Shown here piece after piece: positions 17,168-25,815 of a stretch of DNA of 37,800 nt. The DNA comes from a virus: positions 1 to 37,800 of the IMG/VR virus record IMGVR_UViG_3300031218_000005. One strand, written 5' to 3'. Numbering within the stretch: the first letter of the stretch is position 1; each line of letters begins with the position of its first letter. The position numbers and the translations under genes are program-made. The notes beneath the pieces are model-generated. The model worked only from the letters and a program-made list of their open reading frames with translations. It ran no database searches and had not been told where the DNA came from.

Positions 17168-17439
17168 ATAACTAATATCTCGTTTAGGTTTAGTAAATTA
17201 TTCATCTCATGTCTCATAAGCTTAACTGTTTCTAAGCCTTTTATTAAATTAGATTTTAATAAAACATCAATAGGCTCACCAATAGCTCTCTCGTAGTATT
17301 CTGGGACTTTATTCCTGCCACTATAGATTGATTTTAAATATTTGTCTCTAGATTGTAAATCTGAATGTATGGAACAACCACATGGTCTGTTATTATTCTT
17401 TTCACTTTCTTCCCATAGTTGTAAAACAGCTCTTATCAT
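17164..17439 (-). CDS. Small protein of unknown function
   Basis: A 91-residue protein I do not recognise. It has an N-terminal helix, a short CGCSIHSD segment with two Cys and one His, and a Leu/Asn-rich helical C-terminus. No signal peptide or membrane helix. The stop overlaps that of the gp4 gene on the other strand. The upstream region is AT-rich with TATATA-like runs but no perfect motif. Confidence 0.6.
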   Translation of the reverse strand: MIRAVLQLWEESEKNNNRPCGCSIHSDLQSRDKYLKSIYSGRNKVPEYYERAIGEPIDVLLKSNLIKGLETVKLMRHEMNNLLNLNEILVI

Positions 17440-17482
17440 ATATTATTATTTGTGATTATTATATATGAATTAATTTAAATGT

Positions 17483-19267
17483 TTAACTTTTATATAGCCA
17501 TTTTTCTTGACCAGTCGAAAATATTCTATAATAACCCCTTTCGTTCATTATTTCTAACTCAGTCTTATCTTTATCAAATCCTTGTTTTACTAGCTTTCTT
17601 TTAGAGTAATTATATCTGTGTATTCTTTTCCCATTTATAACCCAAAAATAATTAGGTTTAGATAATGTATCAAAAACAAAACCTAACTTTTTATAGACAC
17701 CACCACCAAATAATGATATGTCGGCATATGATATTAAATATTCAAACTTAGTATTGTCTACGAAATACTTAAATAGTTTAGAAGCACCACCAATAACACT
17801 AGTATTTAATTCATTACAAAACCTAATTAATTCATATTCTTTTTTATTGTTTGTTCTCCTCCATCCGAATGTCATTAAACTAACTAACTCATCATTAAAA
17901 TATAATCCTAAGTTTATTGAAGAAGATGCATATCCTTGTATATGATTATTGTTTAGAAATAATTTATAATCTTTGGTATTGACCTCTCTTATATCACATT
18001 TTCTAGCATATATTCTATTATTTACTTTACCCAATCTATTCCTTATGATTGATTTTATTATTTCTTTCTTGCTATCCCAGTCGTCCTCCCATATATGTAG
18101 CAGAGATATCCCCTCTTCATTGCACTTATTTGTTTTACTGATATGATAATCACTACTTTTGAATAGTTCAGAGTGCCAGTATATGCCGTTACACTCAATA
18201 GCTATATTATATTCTGGTATGTATATATCAATCTCCTTACCTTTTAGTATTTTTTTATCATTTTTTATATAGCCAATTCCTAGACTCTCTATAAAAGAAC
18301 CAACTTGTGTTTCGAAGTTAGAATATAATACACCAACTGGGTTGCATTGTGTACATATCATCTTACATGAGTTAAACCTTGCTCTTAATAAACCTTTGTT
18401 TATATCAAAGGTATTATTACATTCTTTATGTATTAATGAGAATATCTCATTTTTATATGAATTAAGTATATACTTATCTGATATTAGTTCTGCATATCTT
18501 TTAAATGTTTTTCTCTGTTTAGTATTCTTTGCCTTTAACTTAAAATTTTCATTCTTAGAAGGATGCCCACCCCAGTTTGAAAAATTTGTAGATTTTACCT
18601 TCTCTTTATATTCTATAGTTTTTGAATAATTACTAACACCCCATTTCTCTATAGAAGTTTCTTTTATTTTGTCTTTATAGTAGTCTGATTTGGATATCCA
18701 ATCTACACCATATTTATCATTAAATGATTTTCTTGATTTGGATATAGTCAATTTACTTTGCATAGACCAGTCTACACCTAAGTTCTTTTGATTAGTTTCT
18801 TTTATTTTGTTAATAACGCCAATAGACTTAGAAGGATTAGTAACACCATACCTATCTAAAGATGTTTGTACAAACTTATCCTTCCATTCTTTCGTCTTAG
18901 AATAGTGGGAAACATTATATTTGTCTAGAAGGCTTTTCTTAAGAGTTTGTTTAACTTCTTCTGATTGCATTGGATTTTTAACACCATACTTTTTAAGAGA
19001 AGTCTTTTCAGATTTTATCTTTTTGCAAGAGTTGCAATAATATATTCCACTTAGACCATTCGTGTAATTCCAGTAGTCTTTAAAGCCATTAGAGACCTCT
19101 TTGTTACAGTTTTGGCATATACATGTAATCTTAGACGAAGTTCCCTTAGACAAGTGTTCTACGCTTATATCTATATATTTACCAACACTAATATCATATC
19201 CAAATGATTTGTAATATTTTATATTCCTAGAGTGACCCTTTATCTTTATCTTTTTTTCTTTTATCAT
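17483..19267 (-). CDS. KYGV-repeat homing endonuclease, Vsr-like core
   Basis: A 594-residue paralogue with the long form of the N-terminus (NIKYYKSFGYDISVGKYIDI, then HLSKGT and a zinc site CQNC, CNSC). Seven modules follow (KYGV, KYNV, RYGV, NLGV, KYGV, KWGV, NWGG), then a second zinc site (HKECNN, CTQC). The core reads EIDIYIPEYNIAIECNGIYW, HSE and HIWEDDW. The GNAT-like end shows ARKCDIREV, NHIQGYASSS, LVSLMTF, VIGGASKLFKYF and VYKKLGF. It lies downstream of the late sigma gene on the same strand, 57 bases away. All motifs are intact. Confidence 0.8.
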   Translation of the reverse strand: MIKEKKIKIKGHSRNIKYYKSFGYDISVGKYIDISVEHLSKGTSSKITCICQNCNKEVSNGFKDYWNYTNGLSGIYYCNSCKKIKSEKTSLKKYGVKNPMQSEEVKQTLKKSLLDKYNVSHYSKTKEWKDKFVQTSLDRYGVTNPSKSIGVINKIKETNQKNLGVDWSMQSKLTISKSRKSFNDKYGVDWISKSDYYKDKIKETSIEKWGVSNYSKTIEYKEKVKSTNFSNWGGHPSKNENFKLKAKNTKQRKTFKRYAELISDKYILNSYKNEIFSLIHKECNNTFDINKGLLRARFNSCKMICTQCNPVGVLYSNFETQVGSFIESLGIGYIKNDKKILKGKEIDIYIPEYNIAIECNGIYWHSELFKSSDYHISKTNKCNEEGISLLHIWEDDWDSKKEIIKSIIRNRLGKVNNRIYARKCDIREVNTKDYKLFLNNNHIQGYASSSINLGLYFNDELVSLMTFGWRRTNNKKEYELIRFCNELNTSVIGGASKLFKYFVDNTKFEYLISYADISLFGGGVYKKLGFVFDTLSKPNYFWVINGKRIHRYNYSKRKLVKQGFDKDKTELEIMNERGYYRIFSTGQEKWLYKS

Positions 19268-19324
19268 TATATGTTATATCTATATATCTAAAAGAGTTGT
19301 TGCTAAAGGGTGTGAAAATATAAA

Positions 19325-19690
19325 TTATAGAGAATGAATACCATTACCATCGTTAGAACCCTCTATTGATAGTACCTTTATTAGATTATCACCATCGCCT
19401 TTCTTTTTATAGAGTTCATTAAATCCCTTAGCTAACCCTCGTTTAAATATTTCTGTGAAGTATGCAAAGGCATTTACTGACTTAGCTTCGTTAAAGTTAT
19501 ACCAATTTTGGTACATGTCTAAAACGCCTGATTGGTAGCAATCCATTTTATCATCATTTGACCAGTACCTCATTTTCTTAATGGTTTTATTTCCTAGTAA
19601 TTCTAGCATCTTCTCAGCCTTTCTAGTAAGCTTACCTCTTGCTTTTGATATTATTATTTCTACATATAGTTCTTTGTTGTTTAAATACAT
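19325..19690 (-). CDS. gp55: Late-transcription sigma factor (T4 gp55-like)
   Basis: A 121-residue protein whose middle resembles T4 gp55, the sigma factor that directs host RNA polymerase to TATAAATA late promoters. Compare MDCYQSGVLDMYQNWYNFNE and SVNAFAYFTEIFKRGLAKGF (residues 49-90) with the gp55 region around [20 protein letters not shown] and PHAYITQACFNAFV. This is the sigma region 2-like core. It is shorter than T4 gp55 (185), mainly at the C-terminus. Its presence fits the TTAATATATA motif seen before many genes. The ATG follows directly after the stop codon of the nuclease gene upstream (TAA-ATG), so its promoter must lie inside that gene or it is read through from it. Confidence 0.75.
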   Translation of the reverse strand: MYLNNKELYVEIIISKARGKLTRKAEKMLELLGNKTIKKMRYWSNDDKMDCYQSGVLDMYQNWYNFNEAKSVNAFAYFTEIFKRGLAKGFNELYKKKGDGDNLIKVLSIEGSNDGNGIHSL

Positions 19691-20602
19691 TTATGTTCTA
19701 TTATTTTTATATATATTATATATATTTTTATCAATAAGTTTTAACTTTTCATTAACAGATTCGTCATATTTGATTATTAATAGATTTATTCTATTATTTG
19801 CACAAAATTCTTGCTTTATCTTATCTTTTTTTCTATTATATTCCAAATTTTTAACACCACCAAAGTATTTTACTGGCTTATAGTGTTGCTCACCATTATA
19901 TTCAATACAAATATTGTATTTTGGTATATAGAAATCAAATCTTAAAGGAAGCTTATTTACACAACCATTAAAGGATTTTTGAAATTCATATAATATTTTA
20001 TTTTTGTCTAGAAAAATACTTATCATACTCTCCCCCTTTGACTTATTACAGTCTGGACATCCATTCATGTTATATAAGTGATTATCAGGTCTTTGGCTAA
20101 AAATGCCATGCTTAACACATATTATATCAACATGTGTTTTGTTATTTGTATAATTAACATTAGAATAATCCCATTTATGTTCTCCCCATATACTTTTAGA
20201 ACTATCTATAAAGTCAGCTTGTAGTTTTGCCCTTTTACATACATCACAATCTTTTTCTTGGTTTAGATGTTGTTTAGGATAAATTTGAAAATAAGTACCA
20301 TGACTTCGGCAACCTATTGTTAATTTACTCCTAGAACACTTGTACAAAGTTTTTGAATAATCCCATTTATGTTCTCCCCATACTCTCTTAGACTCTTGTA
20401 TGAATTTATCTGTTGTCTTTACTTTTGTAGAGCATAATGGACACAGGTTGCCTTTTCTTATTTGTTTTAAGTTTCTAGAAAATTTAGTTTTGTGTTTATT
20501 GCAGACTATAATGGATTTAGTTGTATTGTTAGTATATTCGAAATATGAAAAATTATAATTAATTAGTTCTGTAACTTCTTCATAAAAGTTTGCTTTTTTC
20601 AT
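19691..20602 (-). CDS. DUF723-like repeat, PD-(D/E)XK homing-type endonuclease
   Basis: A 303-residue nuclease. Two clear DUF723-type units, (V/I)WGEHKWDYS followed by a CxxHG zinc half and a CDVC or CPDC pair, follow a first zinc ribbon (CPLC). The C-terminal nuclease core shows CPDCNKSKGESMISIFL, LRFDFYIPKYNICIEYNG, EQHYKPVKYFGG and a Lys-rich helix ending LLIIKYD. It shares this plan with 1943-2803. It lies directly before the gp55-like sigma gene with no gap, and carries its own TTAATATATA. As a stand-alone homing nuclease it would target a nearby site in phages lacking it (inference). Confidence 0.78.
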   Translation of the reverse strand: MKKANFYEEVTELINYNFSYFEYTNNTTKSIIVCNKHKTKFSRNLKQIRKGNLCPLCSTKVKTTDKFIQESKRVWGEHKWDYSKTLYKCSRSKLTIGCRSHGTYFQIYPKQHLNQEKDCDVCKRAKLQADFIDSSKSIWGEHKWDYSNVNYTNNKTHVDIICVKHGIFSQRPDNHLYNMNGCPDCNKSKGESMISIFLDKNKILYEFQKSFNGCVNKLPLRFDFYIPKYNICIEYNGEQHYKPVKYFGGVKNLEYNRKKDKIKQEFCANNRINLLIIKYDESVNEKLKLIDKNIYNIYKNNRT

Positions 20603-20608
20603 ATAGGC

Positions 20609-20618
20609 TATATATTAA
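20609..20618 (-). promoter_or_regulatory. TTAATATATA late-promoter-like motif
   Basis: Perfect motif, six bases (GCCTAT) before the ATG at 20602. Confidence 0.55.
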
Positions 20619-20668
20619 GTTAAAATATGTAACAAATAATTGGTGATAAGTAGTTTATTTTTATTATA

Positions 20669-20676
20669 TTTGTATA
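20669..20676 (+). promoter_or_regulatory. Bacteroidetes-type -7 element TATATTTG
   Basis: TATATTTG matches the Bacteroidetes TAnnTTTG element and lies some 20 bases before the kinase/phosphatase ATG. The upstream -33 box is poor (TTGG, about 22 bases before). There is no TTAATATATA here, so the gene may be early, read by the host sigma factor. Confidence 0.4.
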
Positions 20677-20687
20677 AAACTTAAAAT

Positions 20688-21599
20688 ATGAAAAAAGCAT
20701 TTATATTTATAGGGTTGCCATTGTCAGGTAAATCTATGTATATTGAATCTAGAAAGAAAAAAGACTGGGTTGGTATTAAGGTTGTATCTGCTGATAATAT
20801 AAAGCTAACACACCCTGACTATAATCACAACGTCCCAGAACATGTGCATTTGTGGAGTACAAAAATGGCAGAGGAAGAGATAATTACTCTAGCTAAACAA
20901 GGGTTGTCTAAGATTGTTATGGATGGTGGTGGTATTAACAATAGCTATACCATCAGAATAATTAATATGCTTAAGGACAATGGGTATAAAACAGAATTAA
21001 TTCATATCAAAACCCCTTTACAAGTATGTCTTAGCAGAAATGAAAAACGTGAGAGGAAAGTACCACACATTGATATAATAAGAAAAGCAGCCAAAGAGAA
21101 TATACAATTTAATAGAATATCAGAAATTTGTGATATTTCAACTGTTGTTAATCACTTTTCTAATAAAAACATATTTGTAGATATGGATGGTGTTATAGCT
21201 GGATTATCTTTACTACCTACATATGAGGACAAAGTAGATTTTGTTAATAATGAAATATTCAAAACGCTATTACCAGTAAACCCCGTAATTGATAAACTAG
21301 AAAAATTAAAAGAAGAAGGAAGAAATATCTATATATTATCAGCAATTCCAAATTCACTTTCGTATATAGATAAAAATGAGTGGCTAGATAAGCATTTCAA
21401 CATAGACAAGGATAAGAGATTTTTTGTAAATTCGGGTAGGCACAAAGCAGAGATGTTAGATAATCTTAGATTAAAGTTAAAGCTAGAGAAAAGGGATGTA
21501 TGTCTTATAGAAGACACACACTCTACTCTAGAAAAAGTAAGAGATTATGATATGAATCCTATACACGTATCAGAATTTCTCACAGATGGTTTTGTATAA
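20688..21599 (+). CDS. Polynucleotide kinase fused to HAD phosphatase (T4 Pnk-like)
   Basis: A 303-residue two-domain enzyme. The N-terminal half is a P-loop kinase with GLPLSGKS (9-16), SADN (34-37) and a basic lid SRNEKRERKVPHIDIIRK (116-133), strikingly like the RNSKRGTKAVPIDVLR segment of T4 polynucleotide kinase. The C-terminal half is a HAD phosphatase with FVDMDGVIAG (nucleophile D165, acid D167), ILSAIP (motif II) and CLIEDTHS (motif IV). Length equals T4 Pnk (301). The phosphatase half looks more like deoxyribonucleotidases than the T4 3'-phosphatase. Probable role: 5'-phosphorylation and 3'-dephosphorylation in RNA or DNA end repair. It ends at a two-way terminator. Confidence 0.8.
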   Translation: MKKAFIFIGLPLSGKSMYIESRKKKDWVGIKVVSADNIKLTHPDYNHNVPEHVHLWSTKMAEEEIITLAKQGLSKIVMDGGGINNSYTIRIINMLKDNGYKTELIHIKTPLQVCLSRNEKRERKVPHIDIIRKAAKENIQFNRISEICDISTVVNHFSNKNIFVDMDGVIAGLSLLPTYEDKVDFVNNEIFKTLLPVNPVIDKLEKLKEEGRNIYILSAIPNSLSYIDKNEWLDKHFNIDKDKRFFVNSGRHKAEMLDNLRLKLKLEKRDVCLIEDTHSTLEKVRDYDMNPIHVSEFLTDGFV

Positions 21600-21600
21600 C

Positions 21601-21632
21601 AAAAAAGCTCTTGAATAACAAGAGCTTTTTAA
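21601..21632. terminator. Bidirectional terminator, copy 1 of a 33-bp direct repeat
   Basis: A 12-bp stem (21602-21613 with 21619-21630) around AATAA, with A and T runs on either side. It ends the kinase gene on plus and the homing nuclease on minus, whose stop codon lies in its right arm. The same 33 bases recur at 23409-23441. Confidence 0.92.
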
Positions 21633-23365
21633 TATTTTTTCTCAAATTTTATTTTACCACAGTCCCATATCTTCTTATAGTTATTATCTTTCATAAATTT
21701 ACTTTCTGTTAGATTTGTATTTAAATTAGATTTTTTATAATTTGACTTATGTACTCTCTTACAACCAACGATATATTTATAGTCTGGTTTTGTTTCTTTA
21801 ATTTTCACAAATCCTAAGTTTTTATATAGACCACCATCAGACCAGTCGCTATCAGCATAACTTATTAATCTTTTGGGACTGTGATTTTTAACGAAATAAC
21901 TCAATAATTTACTAGCACCTCCAATTACAGAAGTATTCTTTTTATTACAGAATCTGTTAAGATTCCACTCATCACTCATCATTCTTTTTCTACCTTCTAA
22001 ATGATCAAAAGTCATTATACTAACCAATTCTTCATTGTGGTACAGTCCCAATTTTAGTGAGGATTTTGCTCTTCCCTGTATATGATTTTTGTCTAAGAAA
22101 TTAGTTACAATCTTCGTATTTTTTATTTCTTTTATAACACATTTTCTAGCACCTATTTTATTACTTATACTCAACCAGTTACATATTTGTGATTTTAGTA
22201 TTTCTATATTATTTACCCAATCATCTTCCCATATATGTATTATTCTGATTCCTTTATCAAGAAAATATTTACTCTTATCATAGTGATAGTTTTTTTCTTT
22301 ATATTCTTCTGAATGCCAGTATAATCCATTAAATTCAAAACCTATATTAAGTTCTGGTAAGTAAACATCTATTTCTAAACCATCTCTATAAGATTTTATT
22401 ATAGAACCATTATATTTAGAAGTTATATATTCTAGTAGTTCTTTCTCTTTTATTGATTGTGAACTGCTTATGGGATAACATGTAGTACAAAGTGGTAGGT
22501 TAGACCTTGACCTTTTTAAATAATTATCTATATGTATTTTATAATCATGTTCTTTGTAACACCTCATCAAAGAGATACCATTATCAATATACTTAATGTA
22601 ATTATCATCACTAGATATTGAGAACTTTCCTGGTCTGAATATATCAGATTTCATAATATTATCAGAATCCCATTTATTAGACATAGTCTTTTTATTTTTT
22701 GTCTTAAAATCATCAGATAGTAAATAGTTAGATTGACCATACCTATCCTTATTAGTCTTATTAACACTTTGTCTAACACTTTCTAACATTGAAGGATTTT
22801 CAACACCATATTTTCTTATGTTTGTAGTCCTTGATTTATCTCTTACTTTTTTTGACATCATTGGATACTCGACACCATGATTTTTAAGACAAGTTTCTTT
22901 AAATTTATTTTTAAAATGCTTTGATTTAGATATATGGTCTACTCCATACTTATCAATTAATGTTTGGGATGACTTTTTTCTTATTTTTTTTGATTGTTGT
23001 AAGTATTCAACACCATATTTTTCTATATTGGTCTTTTTAACGCTTTCTTGTATTTCTTTTAGCATCATAGGGTGGTCTACACCGTATTTTTTTATACTAG
23101 TTTCTTTAGCCTTTAGAGATCCACACTTCATACAACAGGCATACTTACTACCATTTGATATATTTCTAAAATACTCTTTTATCTGTATATTGACTTCCTT
23201 GTTACAAAAATCACAAGATACATCCACATCGAGCCTTGATCCCTTGGATATATGTTCTATTTTTATTTCTATTTCATCTTTATGAACTTCATACCCAAGT
23301 GATTTATAATATTTTATCTTTCTACACCCTTTGGTCTTTATTGTTATGGTCTTTTTTATTATCAT
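21629..23365 (-). CDS. KYGV-repeat homing endonuclease between duplicated terminators
   Basis: A 578-residue paralogue. The long N-terminus (KIKYYKSLGYEVHKDEIEIK, HISKGS) and zinc site (CDFC, CMKC) lead to seven modules (KYGV, KYGV, KYGV, NHGV, KYGV, RYGQ, KWDS), the last two degenerate. Then come LPLCTTC, the core LEIDVYLPELNIGFEFNGLY, WHSEE, HIWEDDW, and the GNAT-like end with NHIQGRAKSS, LVSIMTF, VIGGASKLLSYF, SYADSDWSDGGLY and KNLGF. Identical terminator hairpins lie on both sides, as if the gene and one hairpin arrived together or by a duplication at the target. No perfect TTAATATATA precedes it. Confidence 0.8.
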   Translation of the reverse strand: MIIKKTITIKTKGCRKIKYYKSLGYEVHKDEIEIKIEHISKGSRLDVDVSCDFCNKEVNIQIKEYFRNISNGSKYACCMKCGSLKAKETSIKKYGVDHPMMLKEIQESVKKTNIEKYGVEYLQQSKKIRKKSSQTLIDKYGVDHISKSKHFKNKFKETCLKNHGVEYPMMSKKVRDKSRTTNIRKYGVENPSMLESVRQSVNKTNKDRYGQSNYLLSDDFKTKNKKTMSNKWDSDNIMKSDIFRPGKFSISSDDNYIKYIDNGISLMRCYKEHDYKIHIDNYLKRSRSNLPLCTTCYPISSSQSIKEKELLEYITSKYNGSIIKSYRDGLEIDVYLPELNIGFEFNGLYWHSEEYKEKNYHYDKSKYFLDKGIRIIHIWEDDWVNNIEILKSQICNWLSISNKIGARKCVIKEIKNTKIVTNFLDKNHIQGRAKSSLKLGLYHNEELVSIMTFDHLEGRKRMMSDEWNLNRFCNKKNTSVIGGASKLLSYFVKNHSPKRLISYADSDWSDGGLYKNLGFVKIKETKPDYKYIVGCKRVHKSNYKKSNLNTNLTESKFMKDNNYKKIWDCGKIKFEKKY

Positions 23366-23408
23366 AGCTTAATTCTTATATGCAATTTGTCTTTGGAAGT
23401 TTCAAACA

Positions 23409-23440
23409 AAAAAAGCTCTTGAATAACAAGAGCTTTTTAA
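23409..23440 (-). terminator. Terminator, copy 2 of the 33-bp direct repeat
   Basis: The same hairpin as 21601 (stem 23410-23421 with 23427-23438, loop AATAA), 1808 bases away, with one extra A in the left run. It lies 20 bases past the stop of the gene at 23461 and gives a U run on the minus strand. Confidence 0.9.
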
Positions 23441-23460
23441 TTTAAAAACTTTTAATGTAT

Positions 23461-24747
23461 TTATTTACTTAACTTCACTTTTTCATTATATTGAAGTTCT
23501 TTTACCCCACCTAATTCGGACTTAAGATTTTTATGTCTTTTCTCTAGATTTACCAATGCAGTAGAAAGTGTAGTAGACTCCCCAATCATTTGTATAGAAC
23601 CCTTTACTTTTTCAATGTTAAAATTGACATCCTCTAGTTTTAAAGTGATTTCTCTTTCCTTATCTTCTAGTTTTCTCTTAACCATTGTTTCTTTACCCAA
23701 CTTATTCTCATAAAAATAAGTTAAATCGTAGTTAAGTTCGTTTCGGACTTCATTTACTAATTCGATTGCAGATTCAAATTGGAAGAAGCTATTTCCATAT
23801 CTCTCATCACATCTATATAAGAAGGTTGCGTTCTTATAGTTAAAGGCATAACATTCTAAATAAGGATTTATTAAGTTATCAATTTTTTTAACAACGTCTA
23901 GTTCTACAAATTTATCCATATTTTTAGCAACTTCTTGAATAACTGGATAGAAGTTCTTGTTTATAATTGGTATAATAGGTGAATTAAATAATGATTCTAA
24001 TGTACTTTCATCTTCAAGTTCATCATCATTAATATAAATAGATTTATTATCTACACCAAGACCTATAGTTAAATGTTCAGAAATTCTAAAATTTATTTTA
24101 TCATTATCTATTTGAGCATATGTCATAGCAGATTCAATCAATCTTAATTTTCTAAGTTCTGATTCTTCTTTTATATGATCTTCTAATAGTGTTTTCTCAA
24201 TTGCATCTTCTGTTAATAGAAACCATGAATCTTTGACAAGTGCTATATGACCATTCTCTACTTGTTCTACTATTGTGTGAACTGACTCTCCCTGACCACC
24301 ACTAAGTAAATTTGATTTTTTCTCAGGTGAAGAAGTTAAGTTATGTACAAATAGTTTTATCTCTGGCACCCACTCATATATCGATAACTCATTAAGAACT
24401 TTTGACATTCTGTCTTGGTCTGATTGAAGGTTAATTGTTTCTAAAAGAACGTTTATAGGCTGTCTATATAGTTCTCCTTGGTTTTTAGAATTAAGAACAT
24501 TATACAAGTTTTTAAGTTCATATAAAAGTTGATATTCATCCATATCGGTGTTTAACTCTTCTAGCAAAGATTTTACTTGTTTGTCGTATGTATAAGGTTT
24601 CAACCTTTCATTCAAAGAAGTAATAATATTTTTCTCTGATTCATCATTACAAACATTCATATGTCCCTCTACTATATTAGAGATTTCTTCTTGATCAAGC
24701 GAAAGTTCTCTTTTGAAGTTAAACAACTCTAGTTTAAGATTCTTCAT
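23461..24747 (-). CDS. Unknown, probable virion protein with C-terminal coiled coil
   Basis: A 428-residue acidic protein I do not recognise. It is mostly helical; residues from about 345 to 425 form a likely coiled coil (KRKLEDKEREITLKLEDVNF, then LVNLEKRHKNLKSEL). The middle has a compact segment with several aromatic residues (ECYAFNYKNATFLYRCDERY). No signal peptide or membrane segment. The upstream region is the strongest of the leadered type: perfect TTAATATATA, CAATATAG, then AAAAAAATAAAAT before the ATG, matching the protease-scaffold gene. With its own terminator and the gp15-like neighbour, it looks like a strongly expressed late structural gene. That role is inferred. Confidence 0.7.
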   Translation of the reverse strand: MKNLKLELFNFKRELSLDQEEISNIVEGHMNVCNDESEKNIITSLNERLKPYTYDKQVKSLLEELNTDMDEYQLLYELKNLYNVLNSKNQGELYRQPINVLLETINLQSDQDRMSKVLNELSIYEWVPEIKLFVHNLTSSPEKKSNLLSGGQGESVHTIVEQVENGHIALVKDSWFLLTEDAIEKTLLEDHIKEESELRKLRLIESAMTYAQIDNDKINFRISEHLTIGLGVDNKSIYINDDELEDESTLESLFNSPIIPIINKNFYPVIQEVAKNMDKFVELDVVKKIDNLINPYLECYAFNYKNATFLYRCDERYGNSFFQFESAIELVNEVRNELNYDLTYFYENKLGKETMVKRKLEDKEREITLKLEDVNFNIEKVKGSIQMIGESTTLSTALVNLEKRHKNLKSELGGVKELQYNEKVKLSK

Positions 24748-24776
24748 GTGTTATTATTTTATTTTTTTCTATATTG

Positions 24777-24786
24777 TATATATTAA
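24777..24786 (-). promoter_or_regulatory. TTAATATATA late-promoter-like motif, leadered type
   Basis: Perfect motif 29 bases before the ATG at 24747. The leader has CAATATAG and an A-rich run, closely parallel to the leader of the gene starting at 6830. Confidence 0.6.
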
Positions 24787-24810
24787 TAGCAAAAAGCCAT
24801 TTTTTTCTAT

Positions 24811-25743
24811 TTATTTATTATTTTGTCTATCACTTGGGGATTCTCCGTTAGGATTGCTATCTTGTGGTGCATTCCTTTCTCTTGCTTTTAGTATATTGTT
24901 GTACCACTTACTTTTCTTAGGACTAATAGAGTATCCATCTTCTGAATTAACATAAGGCCAACTACTCTTGTCTGTAAAACTACCCTTACCCCCTGGATTA
25001 CCTACAAAATCTTGTTCAGGGCTAAAGTAATCACTATACCCACCAGTTGTTTGATAACCGTTTTGGTCAGTCATACCATCTCCCTCTTTAGTATAACCAG
25101 GTGTGTCTATTTTGTCTTTTCTAAACGCTGGGTAGTATGTTTGTACCTCAAATGATATTGACATTTTTATTTCATTACTTGAAGATAAGTCCTTTTCACG
25201 AGTTATTTCTATATTAGATTCATCTGGTGTTAAAAGAACTGCATCTATGTTCATATAGTTATGTTCAAAATACATAAATCTATATAACCAAAGTGTATCC
25301 AATAGTGCTTGACTACACTTAAATGTGTCTATTTCATTAGCTAACGTTATTTCTAGGTCATATAATACACTTACAGGTACTGCTCTTACTCTATTAAGTG
25401 TTTTTCTAACCTCTATTTTATTCTCAACTACTGTTCTTAACCAAACATTTGGATTTGCAAATTCATCAGATCTTACATTAAATGATTTAAGGGATATATG
25501 TCCTCTTGGTATAATATCCGTGTTTAGTTCAACTTTTCTACTACCAGATGCTATATCATCTTGGAAACTGTCTAATAAAAACCTCTCATCACCTGTCATA
25601 GAGTAATACATTGGCACCTCAACTGCATAATCACCAGATGAGAATCTATTTACCCATCTTAGGCTACCCTCAAGTGTATCTAATACACAAACTGTTAAGT
25701 CTCTAAAGAATGTGTCATCCATGTTTTTTCTATTTCCTATCAT
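24811..25743 (-). CDS. gp15: Tail completion and sheath stabiliser protein (T4 gp15-like)
   Basis: A 310-residue protein whose first 220 residues follow the pattern of T4 gp15, the hexameric terminator that caps the tail sheath and joins tail to head. Similar features: FFRDLTVCVLDTL at the start, then YAVEVPMYYSMTGDERFL, a conserved strand IIPRGHISLKSFNVRSDE, VPVSVLYDLEITL with a later DTLWLYRFMYFEHNY, and MSISFEVQTYYPAF near the end of the fold. Residues 225-310 are a Gly/Ser/Asp-rich tail not found in T4 (272 residues). It follows a perfect TTAATATATA by five bases and lies upstream of an unknown late gene on the same strand. Confidence 0.72.
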   Translation of the reverse strand: MIGNRKNMDDTFFRDLTVCVLDTLEGSLRWVNRFSSGDYAVEVPMYYSMTGDERFLLDSFQDDIASGSRKVELNTDIIPRGHISLKSFNVRSDEFANPNVWLRTVVENKIEVRKTLNRVRAVPVSVLYDLEITLANEIDTFKCSQALLDTLWLYRFMYFEHNYMNIDAVLLTPDESNIEITREKDLSSSNEIKMSISFEVQTYYPAFRKDKIDTPGYTKEGDGMTDQNGYQTTGGYSDYFSPEQDFVGNPGGKGSFTDKSSWPYVNSEDGYSISPKKSKWYNNILKARERNAPQDSNPNGESPSDRQNNK

Positions 25744-25748
25744 ATTTT

Positions 25749-25758
25749 TATATATTAA
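25749..25758 (-). promoter_or_regulatory. TTAATATATA late-promoter-like motif
   Basis: Perfect motif, five bases (AAAAT) before the ATG of the gp15-like gene. Confidence 0.6.
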
Positions 25759-25815
25759 ATTAAACTTTCTCTAATCTAATTAATAAGTAATGTATACAAT
25801 ATTAAACAAAAAGAC

